From positions 24,945,745-25,009,744 of the forward strand of contig CM052357.1 of assembly GCA_028551475.1 (NCBI GenBank): a stretch of DNA of 64,000 nt. Direction: 5' to 3'. This stretch comes from Casuarina equisetifolia (Eukaryota > Streptophyta > Magnoliopsida > Fagales > Casuarinaceae). Below the pieces are notes generated by a model, which searched no databases, was not told where the DNA came from, and worked only from the letters and a program-made list of their open reading frames with translations. How positions within the stretch are numbered: position 1 is the first letter of the stretch; every line of letters begins with the position of its first letter. Position numbers and translations under genes: made by a program. This document shows positions 48,115 to 59,700 of the stretch, piece by piece.

Positions 48115-51100
48115 ATGTACGAAAATCGGGAGCAACAGCAGCATGGGAGGAAGAGGATGGAAAGAAGGCCATCCGTAGAGAAAGAGAGATTGGAGATGGT
48201 GGATTTAAGTGGAATGTCCTTGGAGTCTCTTCCTAGTCCTTCCCCTAATTTGGGGACTATTAGCAAGTTGGATCTCTCCAACAACAATCTTCAGGTAATT
48301 TGAGCTGGGATTTTAAACGTAGCTCCTGTGCTTTTTCTTTACCAGTGGCTCACCACTTTTGGTTTTGTTATTCCTATCAGTACTGCTTTGGAATTACTTA
48401 GCTTCACCAGTTTCGTTTCTTTTCTGTGTCTTTTGATCTCTCTCTCTCTCTCTCTCTTAGTTGAGTAAACTCGAAGAGGAAAAAGGTGCCATCATAACAA
48501 AAGAGAGTGTTGGCAAAGAAAATTGTTCAAATAGTATTACTTTGCTGAAACTTATATGTTTCGGGTTTAAACGTGGCAGAGCATACCGGAGTCATTAATT
48601 GCGAGATTACTTAATCTGATAGTGCTCGACGTGCACTCAAATCAGCTCAAATCGCTGCCAAACTCGGTCGGCTGCCTTTCTAATCTCAAGGTTCTGAATG
48701 TCTCCGGCAACCTTATTGAATCCCTGCCTAAAACTATTGAGAACTGCAGGTTTGTCCTCTCCTCGTCAACTTTTCAGATGTGGCATCTCGAGCTTTAACC
48801 ATTCACTGCCTAGCGTAAACTTGGAAAAGAGACATATAATTCCTCTCTTCTTCAATTCATAAGAACAGTAATTGTTTGATAGGGAGTAGCTTTTGACGCT
48901 GGCAGATTGTTTAGATGGATATTGATTTACCTTTCTGATGAACTTTATAGGAGACCTATTAGAAGGGAGCAAATCCATCTTTAATAGTTGACTTGCAAGG
49001 AGAGATTGCCTTCGTCTATTTAACCAGAATTTTAAGCACTTAATAATATGAGACTTCTATTTATCTCAAAAGGTCTCAACGTGCCTCCTTATGTATTTAG
49101 AATTCATAGGAGGGTTAAAGAAAAATCTAAGATAATAAAGTTACAAAAGTAGTTGAAAACCCTTGTATAATCATTTGATTTTTTTTCTTTATACTTTGAT
49201 TCCACGTTAAAACTATTTACATCCAATCCTAAGAGTCAACTTTTTAGATTTATATAGAAAGTTACTCATAACTAAATTAAAATCCTAAAGTATTATATAG
49301 AGAAATTCATCTATTTATAAGTTATTTTTAAAAATTTTTATTTTCTCGCGTAAGACTTTAATAGCTATTGTGTGCACTTGAGAAGATAGCTCTCCAGAAA
49401 TGTATACAAACATGTATCAGATTTCAACTGGTTTAAGACATGGATTTTAGGTAATTCTCTATGGTGTCCACAAATATCTTAATGGTGACTTTGGTGCCTT
49501 TCGAGATCCCCACTTTTGCAAAACTTGGTTTGGTTGACTCTCTCCCGCTCTTCGATAAAGAAAGAAGCAAGGAAAATTAGACAACAACGTCACCATGCTG
49601 ATTGAGAAAATTTTGCTGTTGTGCTTCTTTCTCTTTTGACTGGACACCATTGCACGACATGCATCCATAATATCATAGACCAATATGAATAGGTCTTTTA
49701 CTAAGTCCAGATTATATGTGAAGCCTTGATGCAAAATTGTTGACTTTTGGTACCGAAATTTGTGGTTTGTCGTTATTCATGCGGGGAAATACTTTTATTT
49801 TTTATTTTTTATAGACACCTACACAAGTAACCATCACAATTCTTATAGTGCATATAATAATTAATGACCCTTTTTATTGATGATAATTTTGACTCTTACG
49901 AATAAACGACCAAAAAGGCGAAACGCATGCAAAAAGTCCAGCCTTCTGAAACCGTCCACTCAACTGTTAACATCAGCTGGAGTGGAGTAACTTAAACGGT
50001 AAAAAATGTGATGTAGAAGTATCTTTTATTTGACTTTTTGTCCACACTTCACTTTGTTAATATTGATTGTGAGGTTATTTACAAAGTTGTGACATTAATT
50101 ATACGAATTATAGGATTTAGTATCAACCATCTTAAGATCTACTAGTCTTTGAGATGCTTTTGCTTGACAACACATTTATTCTCTTATGCTTATGTAAGAA
50201 AAGAAAGGGTTTAACGCCACTTATTCCTATAAGAGGAGATAATAATGTTTCAAAGAAAGGGAAACAAAATTTGCGTTCCGTTTCTAATACCCACACTTTT
50301 TTTTTGGGGGGGTGCCTCGAGCATTACCTTATTATAGAAAATTGATAGAAAATCCGATTGGAAAATTTAAGTATTAATTAAATCTTGTTGTCCTCCCTCT
50401 CTTTTACTTTCTTTTTCATTTTGTAGTCCTGGGAGGCTCTAATTGAAACTTACTGACGTTTACTAACCATATTCTGTGATTTTACCCACCAGATGCTTAG
50501 AAGAACTGAATGCCAACTTTAACAAGCTGATCAAGCTGCCAGATACTATTGGATTTGAGCTTACGAACCTCAAAAAACTCTCTGTCAACTCGAACAAGTT
50601 GGTCTTCCTCCCACAGTCCACCTCCCACCTTACCTCCCTTCTGGTCTTAGACGCTCATCTTAACTGCCTTAGGGCCCTCCCTGAAGACCTTGAGAACCTC
50701 ATTAATCTGGAAGTACTCAACGTGAGCCAAAATTTCCAGTACTTCGATGTCCTACCATACTCCATAGGCCTGCTAATCAACCTTGTCGAACTGGATGTCA
50801 GCTACAACATGATAAAATCAATCCCCGAATCCATGGGTTGTCTCAATAAGCTTCAGAAGTTCTGCGTGGATGGGAACCCTCTCATTTCGCCTCCTATGGA
50901 GGTGGTGGAGCAGGGATTGCCAGCAGTTCAGCAGTACCTCACCAAGAAGATGAATGCGGACCACAAGAGCACACAAAAGAATAGATCATGGGTAGGGAAG
51001 CTGGTCAAGTACGCGACTTTCAACGGGAACACAAGACGGGGACAAGCTCGCGAGGAGCGGGAATCGTTCATCGTGCCCGAGTACCGGTCCATCGATGGCC

Positions 51101-51174
51101 TTGCTTCGCCAAAGCATATGGGTAAGTTCTCACCTCTTCGCCTCTTCTCACCCTGCCATTCTCCCAGCAGATGA
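48115..51174 (+). CDS. PIRL: Plant intracellular Ras-group-related LRR protein, copy 2
   Basis: This is the tandem paralogue of the gene at 31258-34803, with identical exon structure: 48115-48294, 48580-48749 and 50493-51174, in frame, 343 residues. It has the same layout: polar N-terminus, about ten LRRs, and basic tail ([17 protein letters not shown]...). All frames are intact and splice sites are conserved, so it looks functional. About 31 substitutions and one codon deletion separate it from copy 1. They cluster in the last LRR and the tail (for example K to M, L to F, D to H, R to C), while LRR consensus residues are kept. Intron 2 is 1.74 kb, shorter than in copy 1. Upstream sequence differs through copy-2-specific insertions, so expression may have diverged. 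The (TC)n tract near 48436-48458 sits in intron 1. Confidence 0.92.
48436..48458. repeat. (TC)n microsatellite in PIRL copy 2 intron 1
   Basis: About eleven TC dinucleotides before TTAG. It is absent from the matching intron of copy 1. Confidence 0.85.
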
Positions 51175-52045
51175 GGTGCCGCTGAAACTGTCCTTGTGAC
51201 ACCAATCAGTTTAGTTTAATTGAACATGTTTTTATTGGGGTTTGATGCTTGATGGTAGGCCTTGGGTTTGAGTTATAAGGTCTAAAAGTTCGCTGATGTC
51301 TCTTATATGTGTGAATCAGAAAGGTTTTTGTGGTCTACACATCTCATCTAAGTCGTTGCTACTTAGAATGTGTTTCATGTTTTTACTCGTCAGTGATTAT
51401 CAAGTAGTGAAGATAATCAGTTTCCTCTTGTACATTGACTGTTATTAATGGTCACTTTTGGAGATCAAGCTCTGGATTTCTGTCAATATCTGTCGGATCA
51501 AGCTCATCCAGAGATGCCCGTTAATAACGAAGTTCGAAGGGAACAAATTGTGGAACCGTCAATATGTTCATCATTCTCGATGCAATGTTCATCAGTCTCC
51601 CCTTGTAATTGGCACGTCAACCTAAACATTATGAGCCCATAGGAAATTTTATTTCTTTAAAGCATGATGAAAAAATAGAAGTCCGTCCATTCGATACCCG
51701 TTAGCAAGCATGACCCAAGAAATGGATTTCAAACTCTTTATCGTCTAAAGGGTAATCCTCAAAGCTAAAACATAAGTCGACATACATCGAAGATTCATTC
51801 TGTTAGACACCTTGACATATTGTAGGTTATGCTTATTGGCTGTGCCTTAGGTATCTGACAGCAGTACCGACTCCGACTACTAGATCTAAAGCTTCACTAT
51901 CAAATCTAATGCCAAATAAATGGAGACTGAACGCAAGTATGCACTCAATTACCACGCTTACCATCACATGAAATTCCAAGGGGATCGTATGAAATTCTAT
52001 AGATTTAGAACCTTAGAAAAGGAAAAGAGACGAACCTTTTTTTTT

Positions 52046-55000
52046 TCTTCTCACTACTAATAGTGTAATTTTGTACTTTGTAAGATGTAAGTTTCATGTT
52101 GAGTTATCTCCGATTAATTGAATTCTATGTCTTGAAGTCTATTTTTTTTCCATTGTCTTGTGTACCACATAAAATGGCCACCATGCCTCATAAAGCACTA
52201 GTTGGATCCCTGTTTTTACCTTTACCACTACTGAAATCGATCCCCTCAAGTTCACAGCTCATGGAACAAGACAACCTTTCGAAAATTCTTAGTTCACCCT
52301 AATATCAACTCAAGAAAACAGGATTCTGTTGTGAACTTGACGGGATTCTGTTGTATACAATTAGCTTTGATGGGAGTGAACAAAGCTATCAACATATTTT
52401 TCAAACACTTTCTGAAGGAGGTCCACCAAAAATCTGATCTGTTTTTACTTTCTGCTATATCAAGTTTGAATTAGAGGCCAGAGAAACTAGCTTAAACCCT
52501 TCATCAAGGAAGTAACTATTCAAAGGTCCACATGAATAAGACTTTTCCCTTCGATGTACTCCAATTCCAACTATGAACTACCTTTCCTTCAATGCGCCAT
52601 TCTAGCCTAGTAGAGATTATTTTAGGTTGGGATAATCAATGCCAAAGTTCAATCGTTTCTAACCTAGCTTACCTCTGCCCGAGCAGGCCAGACCTAGCCA
52701 TACCAATTACTTCATAGCGTACCTCCCCACCTATCCCTGCCACCAAAATCTATACCATAAGGGTTAACTAGGAACAACAACATTCCGTCCTCCTCAAAGG
52801 TCTACTACCCACTTCAACTCCTCATGGATAACCTCACTACTAACAGCACCAAAACAAGAGACAAGCTGAGTAACAGCTACAACTTTAACTAGGCATGCAC
52901 ATGGCACACAGACCCAACAAAAAACGCAACACGAGGTGCTCTATCATTGGACACAAGATCACATCCTCACTGATAGAATCCAGTGGTAACAACTAGGTCT
53001 CAGAAAACATCTTTAACCCAGGTTCACATACGCAAAGGCTTCTAAAGCTATCACCCAAGAAAGTGCTTCCATGCTCTTTCAGCACCTTCCTAATTCAATC
53101 AACTTCAACAGTTTTTGATGGTAATGCTGGTCACCCGTTGGACAGAACAGAGATGACTGTAAAACTCAAATCTAAGCCCAAAGTACAATTGTTTGCCTGT
53201 AGTGACGATTTTCAAACTTTCCTTAAGAATGGGTATGGGGTAAGGCCAACTTAGGCAAGATGCCTATTAGATGGGGTCATGCAACCTAACCTTCTCAAGA
53301 TGCCTTTGGCCCAATACCAATGGGTTTTATTCTTGGCCTACCTAAGTTCGCTAGGGTTCCCCCATGGCTTGCAAGGCCAATGGACCTCCACCACTCCCCA
53401 TTGCAACAGTTTGGCCCAACATTACCCAGCTCAACTCTTGATCACTTACAGGACCCTATGTTTTTCAGCTGCTCTTATTGGATTGGGACTCATCTCAGCA
53501 TCATGGGCCTACTTAAGTCCACTCACTTCATCAAACCCTTCCAGACTAAGCCTATATCCACCCTTTCAATACTGAAACCAATCCATCTGTTATAGAATCT
53601 TCCTTCCAGAATTACGATAAAGCCTCAAAGTCCACCACCTCATGCTCCACAACTACCATGAAATGACCAAATTTGTTCAAGCACTGGTGGGCAATGAATC
53701 CTATCCTTGATGATTTTACAGACTCATTCAGCCAATCATTGGTGGGTTAATGAAATAAGCCTCTATAACTGCCAACAACCATGACGCTATGACTGTACCC
53801 ATGAACACAGAAAAGATAATTCATCTGCTCTATTCCATGAGTTTGTGACACCAAACAACCATTCCTCAAGCACAAACTCGATTTACTAAGATTCAACAAC
53901 AAACTTGACTTAACCATCTGTAGATGCTTAATACCCACTTCGGAAAAAAAGGGGGGAGGGGGGGGCGGCGCCGGAGTGCATCTTCAAAAAATTTAGAACC
54001 CTGTCCCTATTAACTGGTCACACAAATCAAATTTCCTTTATCCTTAACTTTTTAAAAAATGCTTACTCAAATCAACTTTCCTTTATCCTTAACTTTTTAT
54101 CAAATGGTTACTGAAATCAACTTTCCTTTATCCTTAATTTGTTAACACGTATATTTATGATACACATTACATGTGACTCTTGTTGGGATTTCAGTAATGT
54201 GTACCTAAGACTCAATATCCTTACCAACTTCCACAAATCTAGCGTGAGAAGCATAGATCTTGAAGAAGGGGATAGCTATCCATGACACAACAAGTAAAGT
54301 GTGAAAAGAAGATCTTAAAAGAACGAAGACAAAGCTGTAGAGAGAAAAACCAAAATTGACAGTATGCTAAGCAAACATGCAAACACTTTATCTGTGACGC
54401 TAAATAAGCTTAAATTCAAGAGGCATCATCCAAAACAACACGTACAATAGGAGAGGCTTGTAGTCCTACTATTTGCAACATAATCACATTTCACATTTTC
54501 AGTTATAACAACTTTTAGGTATTCAAATATATGTTAATGTAATTTCCTATCGCAAGATGCAGTCAACAATGAGCAAATATATAAATTCCACTAATGGTCG
54601 ACTAACTTTTGTTTTGGTCTCCTTATGCTGTTGGACTCTCACTAGTGGGTTTAATTAATTATTTTGCTAACCATAGTAGTCAAAACTCAGTAAGTCATAT
54701 AATGATTAGGTTTAGTTTCTCGTGTTCAAATCAATGTAACAATTTCAATTCAACAGACAAAGATTTCACAATAGTTTGGCAACAACACTGTTGTCAATGT
54801 TGCGTGACACAATCCAAGTTTCTAATGAAGAAGAAAACTTTAGGTGCAACTCTTGCAGAAACTAGTTGACACGTGTAGATTCCCATTAATTTCCTTTCTT
54901 CCTTAGCAACTTCTCTAACTCCAATGAACCCACACCTACTTAAGATCATATCTTTTCCAAAATGAGTGTAACATATACGCATGTAGTATGAAAACCTAAA

Positions 55001-56211
55001 ACAACATATCTATTAAGTAGCTTCAAAACTTTAATACTCCAAAGTCGTGTCCTCAGATCACTGTTCATACAAGAACTCATTGTTTTGCCTCCAAATCAGA
55101 TCCCCCACTTACCCCATGTGAAAGCTTAAACTCCTCCAATAATTTCCAGCCCCCTTATCCACCACAAACCTAGCCACTATCCAAAACACTAAATAAATAT
55201 TAATTATAAAGCCAAGAAATATGACATCAGAACAGATAAAAATTGGCAAGTTTCCTTGTACTAGTGTCCAACATAAAAACCACACACAAAAACGAAGGCT
55301 TGAACTCCAATTCATTGCAACATCATCACATTTGACCTTTTCACTGTAGAACAACTTTGTTCGTTCTTAAGCACTTTGATACAGTTATGCCAATCCAGTA
55401 AGGAGTGAGTTAGATTTTAATCTGTCTACAAATACATAGTGCTCTTACGTCTATTCTTTATAACTTACATAAGTCTCCTTGGTCCTCAGCAACCAACTGA
55501 ATCCTCACAAATATATTCGTACAAAACAGCGATTCATAGACAATAATAATCAGAAAAGCAAATTAAAGAAGAATGGTATTTCACAACAAACTTTAAATCA
55601 TACAGAAGGCTTCAGCATTTGCAAGCAAAGAATCTAAATACTAACTCACCACAATAAAAAATAAAAAGCTTAACCGCTCATGCTGAAATTGCATACCATC
55701 CAGGGTTTCAGCTAGGACAAGCAATTAATATAGGACAAGTAATTGAAATAGGCTAACCATTTCAAAGCATAAACCAATCAGTTTATGTCATTGCTGCAAT
55801 TCAATCAGCACGGCAGCAAAGAAGAATTGTATATTCAAAAGGAAGAAATTCAAACAATTAAGAAACGGAAAGAAAAATTAAACACAATTTGACACCATAA
55901 CTAATGCAATTCATTGTACCTTATTTATCATATACATAGAAATATAGCAAGAGATAACTCAATACATGATTCAAGCCATGGAAGCAACGGATTGAAAATG
56001 TGGTTAACAATTCAGAAATATGGGACGTAAGCAGATCACGTTATGAATATAATTCAGAAATAGAAAAAACCTAAGTCCATTCAAAATTCGGATGCATAAT
56101 TAAGAAAGAGCAAAATCTGTGCTTAGAGCGCGATCGAGTTGAGAACATATCCACAAACCCATTTAAACATCCCAAAAAGCAAAGAGGATGTGCAAACGAG
56201 AATTAAAAAAT
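52046..56211. other. Intergenic, no gene recognised
   Basis: From 52.1 to 53.9 kb the plus strand is C-rich, with frames such as 53279-53575 and 53320-53595 that overlap and resemble no family I know; decayed transposon sequence is possible. A G-rich tract follows at about 53948-53968. From 54 kb onward it is AT-rich and without convincing frames. The OSTC 3' flank occupies the end. Confidence 0.5.
54025..54145. repeat. 45-bp tandem repeat, about 2.7 copies
   Basis: AATCAA.TTTCCTTTATCC begins at 54025, 54070 and 54115, exactly 45 bp apart, with TTAACTTTTT following in the first two copies and TTAATTTGTT in the third. Confidence 0.88.
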
Positions 56212-56730
56212 TCACCTAAGATAAGCTGGGATCTTAATCCGAATAAAGAGCATGCTCATGACGTAGGCAATGATTACCGAGGAGATCCCCGCGGTGGCGT
56301 AGGAGACCTTCACGGACTTGGCGCGGTTACGATCGAGCGCGAGGTCCATGAGGACAATACCGACGCCGCCGAGCACGAACATGAAGCCGGACGAGAGGCC
56401 CTCCACAATGTATTGCCCATTGACGCGTCCCTGAAGGAACACGACAGGTCGCACTGAACCAGTGGCGCGGTCCTGGGTGGAGCCGATGCCGGGAGGCTCC
56501 ACGATGACGTCGTAGACGATGCCGGAGACGACCATAAAGTAGGTGAGTAGGACGAGCGCGTAGACGGTCATCGGGGAGGGCAGAGTTAAGGTTGGGAGCT
56601 TCAGGCGGAGCTTCGGCGGGCGGAGGAAGCTGAAAGGGAGGATCCGTAGCAGGTGGAAGATCGGATCCATCGAGGTCAAAGACGCGGTCTCCGTCGTGGT
56701 GGTAGTTTGGCTGTCGAGTTTGGGCGGCAT
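56212..56730 (-). CDS. OSTC: Oligosaccharyltransferase complex subunit OSTC (DC2-like), intronless
   Basis: OSTC/DC2 is a small ER membrane subunit of the oligosaccharyltransferase that transfers the dolichol-linked glycan to Asn; in animals it helps couple STT3A complexes to the translocon. The single exon encodes 172 residues. Family motifs in order: PPKLRLKLPTLTLPSPMTVY (residues ~38-57), YDVIVEPPGIGS (~73-84), GRVNGQYIVEGLSSGFMF (~101-118) and IRIKIPAYL at the end. Three hydrophobic stretches fit membrane helices at about 55-74, 113-131 and 145-164. The ATG at 56728-56730 is the first in frame; a second Met (MDPIFH, residue 21) matches where animal proteins begin, so the T-rich first 20 residues are a plant-type extension. 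The region is GC-richer than its surroundings. The stop lies within AGGTGA, but the protein is complete without splicing. Confidence 0.95.
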   Translation of the reverse strand: MPPKLDSQTTTTTETASLTSMDPIFHLLRILPFSFLRPPKLRLKLPTLTLPSPMTVYALVLLTYFMVVSGIVYDVIVEPPGIGSTQDRATGSVRPVVFLQGRVNGQYIVEGLSSGFMFVLGGVGIVLMDLALDRNRAKSVKVSYATAGISSVIIAYVMSMLFIRIKIPAYLR

Positions 56731-59700
56731 TTTGGGCGTCCGAGTCTGGCGTAGCCGGAGGAATTGGGGATCTAGGAAGAAACAGCGAAATGCCAGTCGG
56801 GCCTTTTCTACCGCATTTTAGGGGTTTTTTCTAAGTAATTTTTTTTTTTTCAAAAAAAAGACGGTTATTAATAAAATAACTATAAGACTGTAAGTGTAAT
56901 AAGAGGTCTGAGCCTTCGCATCATGTCAACGGTACCTATAAAGTGGAATCCGTCTGTTTTTTTTTAAAAAAAATTATTATTATTTTATTATTTTATACTC
57001 ATGCATACAGGAAAGGAAAATGGGAGAATCCAACTCTTGGACTCGCGGGTCAAAAGACTGACTTGCCACCAAGCTACTAAGATTTCTCAAAATCCGTCTG
57101 TCTTGGTTGACGGGGGACTACAAATCTCCACTGCTATTGTCAAGCTTGGACATACTTAACACTTACCCAATGGAGACCGTGGCCACACCTTGATAAAACA
57201 GTGATGATGTGGTCAACCCTGGATACGTGGCTCTTCGATGGGGGAAGGACCACGCTAGTCGTCTGAGTGTGTGGTGTAGTGTCTTCTTACTCATCAAAAT
57301 CCATGAGAAAATATATGATTCTCGTTCTCGAAACTCCACTCTTTTTCTCTTTCAAACTAGGAAGATTGGCATTTGGCCAAGATGTGATCTATCTCTTTCT
57401 TTGGTTGTATTGGAACTTTGGTTTCAATTTTTGTTTTGGTCAATTGGAAGTGACACATATTATGGTTGTTTTTGAAAAGTTGATAGACCTAGTACTCGAT
57501 TCTATTCTAAGATTGTGTTGTAAGAATATTAGTTGACTTGTAGCAAATCGTTTGAAAAAGTGAGAAAGAAGTAACCCATCTTTCTCTTGATTGATCAATT
57601 AAAGTTACAATATGGTTGATTATGATCATGTCAAGTGATCAACCTTTGGAGAAATCCTCACACCAAGGAAATAACGATGCATCTCTACCATTCTAATAAA
57701 CTTTAAGAAGAAACAAACGTATAATTCACTATGAGAGCTTAATTATAATTAGAAAGCAAATTAATGAAGATAATTGTGATAAAATTGATTAAACCTAAAT
57801 CCTTTATAGCTTATCCATATAATATAATATATCAATGACATAGCTGCTTCACCTAGGCCAAGTGCTTAACAAGACATGTTGCCTATTAGAGAAAGAGGCA
57901 TAACACCAACCCTTCATGCCTTGAAATCACCTTAAATGGATGATAAGACTAATAAGGAGTTAATCGACTCTAGGGTGGAGATAGCTCAGGGCAATAATAG
58001 AAAGAGTAAGCATTAGACTATTAGGATAGCCAATTCAAAGGTTGAAGGGCTTTTCCCTCAAGAAAGGGTTGGCAAGGTCTTAGGCTAGAGAGCAAAGAAT
58101 CAAGCTAGAAAAAGAAATATGGTTATGATTTAGGCATCAACAAAGGTGACAATTTTATAAGCAATTACTTGATAGCCTAGTTAGCCTCTTAAGAGGTGCA
58201 CACTTACGACGGAGGATGAGTATTAACCCATTTACTGGTAATGTAGGCAAGCTTGTTTCAATAACTTGTCTAAATTAGGAATAACAACTCAATTTCTAGA
58301 ATCACATATTAAGTTAAGCCCTAAAAAAAACCAACCAACTTGGTGGAGACATGAAAGTGAGCTCGGTTTATGTGATCTACATGCAACAAGTTAGAAAAGA
58401 TAATAACTATGAGCCAACTCAAAGGGACTATAAAAAAATGCATAAGAAAGGAGTTGGAAAAGGACCCTAGTAGCCCATACCATGTTGAAAAACATAAACA
58501 ACTTTAGTTAAAAATGGAGCTTGAATGGAATGGTTGTTAGTGCTCTATTTCATATCCTCTTATTATTGATAAGTTAGCTTTTCCCTTCCTTCCTTTCTAC
58601 TTAAAGGTCTTAAGTTAGCTTCAACATTGTTGTGTAAAGTTTAGCTTGTTTTAGTAACCACATGATGATTCAAGTTCATAGTCAATATAGGAGCTTGGCC
58701 AAGCAATACCAAAGCTTAGGTGGTGATGCAAGTGCACAATGAGTGTAGTTTCCTTGGCCTTTTGAGTAAAAACAAAATGGCATTGTCCATATATTCAAAA
58801 CCTAGTTCTTCAATCATATATGCAAAAAATTATTCCTTTTGGAGCAAAATATGATTTGAGGACGTAATCCACTAACTATTTGAAATGTTGGCATCTAAAA
58901 CTAGAGCTAGAAAGGCTTTATTTCATTTCCTTCCTATTCTTCATTTTTTTCTCTTCAAATCCAAGGGAGACTTTTCATATCTAGAATCATTTTACAGTGT
59001 ACTTTATCTATTATTTTTTCATACTCTCTTCTTTTTTCCACATGCTAGGTCAGTGAAATGTGAGTGGGCATGGCAAATGAAAGGCCAAACACTTTAACCT
59101 AATGGGAATGAGCAACGAGGACATGACAATATGAGGTGTTTCAAGCACCCCTATTTAAAAAGAATAAAGGTCAAAGGTTTTGGGCCTATAGCTTTCCTTA
59201 TCCCCTTTTCGTTAAATGATGCTTATGTAGGGGTATGCCAGCAAAAATTGGCTTGAAGCTCTTGCCTTACCATGGAGCTAACAAGCGATAGATGTTGGTC
59301 ATAACTATTACCAAAAAGCTCCAATGAAGATGAATATTTCATATAGAAGAATGTACATTTGTATACTAGATGTTCTTTTGTCATGCGATTCAATGGGCTT
59401 ATGTGTAACCTTTGGCTCATGCCTCTTATTTATTCAAGGTGGGCAACATGAACTTTGTTTCAATCCAGGTATTCAATCCCACCACTAAAATGCTTAATTG
59501 ACTCCTTAACCTTGATAGGAAGATGGCTTATTCAATAATTCGTGCATAAGGGTAAGGAACTTTGGATGAACTAATGCAAATGAATGTAAGCATCACCACT
59601 TAAAAACATCCAATGTTGACTACATTGAGAGACATGAAAGCACAAGTAATAACAATTAGCAAAGTGGCATTAAGTATCTCTAGCAATATAAAATAAAAGG

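Larger units (their letters stand above)
39785..52045 (+). repeat. Segmental duplication, copy 2 (split by a Copia insertion, carries PIRL copy 2)
   Basis: The left end (39785-39890) matches 29451-29550 of copy 1, and homology resumes at about 44790. Two further copy-2-specific stretches of roughly 0.8 kb (about 45475-46260) and 1.05 kb (about 46560-47630) lie upstream of PIRL. Homology ends near 52045, after GAAATTCCAAGGGGATCGTA. The order and orientation are the same as copy 1, so this is a direct (tandem) duplication later opened by insertions. Confidence 0.87.

Noticed and set aside
53279..53595. Two overlapping 91-98 codon frames as a possible gene
   Set aside because: They overlap in different frames, have no recognisable domain and no supporting splice structure; decayed repeat DNA is more likely.
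56212..56218. AGGTGA at the OSTC stop as a splice donor to a further exon
   Set aside because: The protein already ends with the expected family terminus (IKIPAYLR), so no extra exon is needed.
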